Assembly (NCBI RefSeq): GCF_000828055.2
Contig: NZ_CP010523.2
Location: 1,612,001-1,676,000 of the forward strand
Source: Klebsiella variicola
GTDB lineage: Bacteria > Pseudomonadota > Gammaproteobacteria > Enterobacterales > Enterobacteriaceae
Reading direction: 5' to 3'
DNA: 64,000 bases
Shown here: one piece after another, positions 63,545 to 64,000 of the stretch
Numbering within the stretch: the stretch's first letter is position 1
How the letters are laid out: every line of letters starts with the position of its first letter
Notes under the pieces: model-generated
Seen by the model: the letters and a program-made list of their open reading frames with translations, nothing else
What the model was told of the DNA's origin: nothing
Database searches by the model: none
Translations under genes and position numbers: made by a program

Positions 63545-64000
63545 GAGTATTGATCGTCGATGATGAGCCGCTGGCGCGGGAAAACCTGCGTATTTTGCTG
63601 GAGACTCAGCGCGATATCGAGATCGTCGGCGAGTGCGGCAACGCGGTGGAGGCGATTGGCGCAGTACATAAGCTGCGCCCTGACGTGCTGTTTCTCGACA
63701 TCCAGATGCCGCGCATCAGCGGTCTGGAGATGGTCGGGATGCTCGACCCGGAGCATCGCCCCTATATCGTGTTTCTCACCGCTTTTGATGAGTACGCGGT
63801 GAAAGCCTTTGAGGAGCACGCTTTTGACTATCTGCTGAAGCCGATTGAGGCCGTGCGGCTGGAGAAAACCCTGGCCCGCCTGCGTCAGGAGCGCAGCCTG
63901 CAGGACGTGTCGCTGCTGGATGACGCCCGGCAGACGCTGAAATACATTCCCTGTACCGGCCACAGCCGTATCTGGCTGCTGCAGATGGAGGATGTGGCCT
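63538..64000 (+). CDS. btsR: LytTR response regulator BtsR (YehT), 3' end outside window
   Basis: First 154 codons of the response regulator of the BtsSR system. The ATG at 63538 follows GGAGGAG and overlaps the btsS stop. The receiver domain (1-120) shows the acidic pair VDDEP (8-9), phosphorylated Asp54 in LFLDIQMP, Thr in FLTAFDEYA and Lys in LLKPIE. A linker and the start of the LytTR DNA-binding domain follow before the window edge. E. coli BtsR activates btsT. Confidence 0.95.
   Translation, partial: MLRVLIVDDEPLARENLRILLETQRDIEIVGECGNAVEAIGAVHKLRPDVLFLDIQMPRISGLEMVGMLDPEHRPYIVFLTAFDEYAVKAFEEHAFDYLLKPIEAVRLEKTLARLRQERSLQDVSLLDDARQTLKYIPCTGHSRIWLLQMEDVA

Overview
The window is about 57 percent GC by eye and reads as chromosomal DNA of an enterobacterium. 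Gene order and protein sequences fit the Klebsiella pneumoniae species complex: it is collinear with the E. coli K-12 yejB to btsR interval but has Klebsiella-type replacements. No rRNA, tRNA, CRISPR array, complete insertion sequence or prophage was seen. Almost every gene has a recognisable enterobacterial ortholog, so this is mostly a core-genome segment with a few accessory patches.

Layout. 1-8.5 kb (minus strand): yejB (cut by the window edge), yejA, the CSS-EAL phosphodiesterase pdeN, the murein hydrolase mepS, lpxT, the GTPase yeiR and the oxidoreductase yeiQ, with uxuA divergent at 8.7 kb. 9.9-11.1 kb: a 568/563 bp tandem repeat made of a terminator, REP sequences and a GC-rich hairpin element, ending at efpL (yeiP). 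11.8-15.9 kb: yeiW, a LysR regulator divergent from a DUF3302/HlyD pair, and setB. 16.2-20.1 kb: the Cra-controlled fruBKA operon. 20.1-35.4 kb: nfo, yeiH/yeiE, lysP, cirA with a Fur box, fghA, folE, yeiB, galS and mglBAC. 35.4-37.0 kb: a hipA/hipB-type toxin-antitoxin locus whose toxin gene carries an internal frameshifting deletion. 37.1-41.5 kb: sanA, cdd, yohK, yohJ, dusC. 41.5-47.6 kb: a beta-glucoside operon (OprB-type porin, bglG, bglF, bglB) with three antiterminator/terminator modules. 47.6-55.2 kb: a methyltransferase, mdtQ, yohD, yohC, pbpG, a GNAT acetyltransferase and dld. 55.3-64 kb: bglX, the osmF-yehYXW osmolyte ABC importer, the tiny yohO gene, btsS, and btsR (cut by the window edge).

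How the genes work together. Several sugar systems sit side by side: fructose PTS, methyl-galactoside/galactose ABC import under GalS and CRP, beta-glucoside PTS under antitermination, hexuronate catabolism (uxuA with yeiQ) and a periplasmic beta-glucosidase (BglX). Cell-wall maintenance is represented by mepS, pbpG, lpxT and sanA. Regulatory sites that can be read directly include two Cra sites, CRP sites at galS, mglB, cdd and yohJ, a Fur box at cirA, two UxuR/ExuR-like sites at uxuA, and palindromes next to two LysR-regulator targets.

The parts least explained by ordinary gene content are the tandem structured repeat beside efpL, the decayed hipA with its intact partner, and the porin-first three-step antitermination layout of the bgl-like operon. 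I did not find a clearly new multi-gene system.
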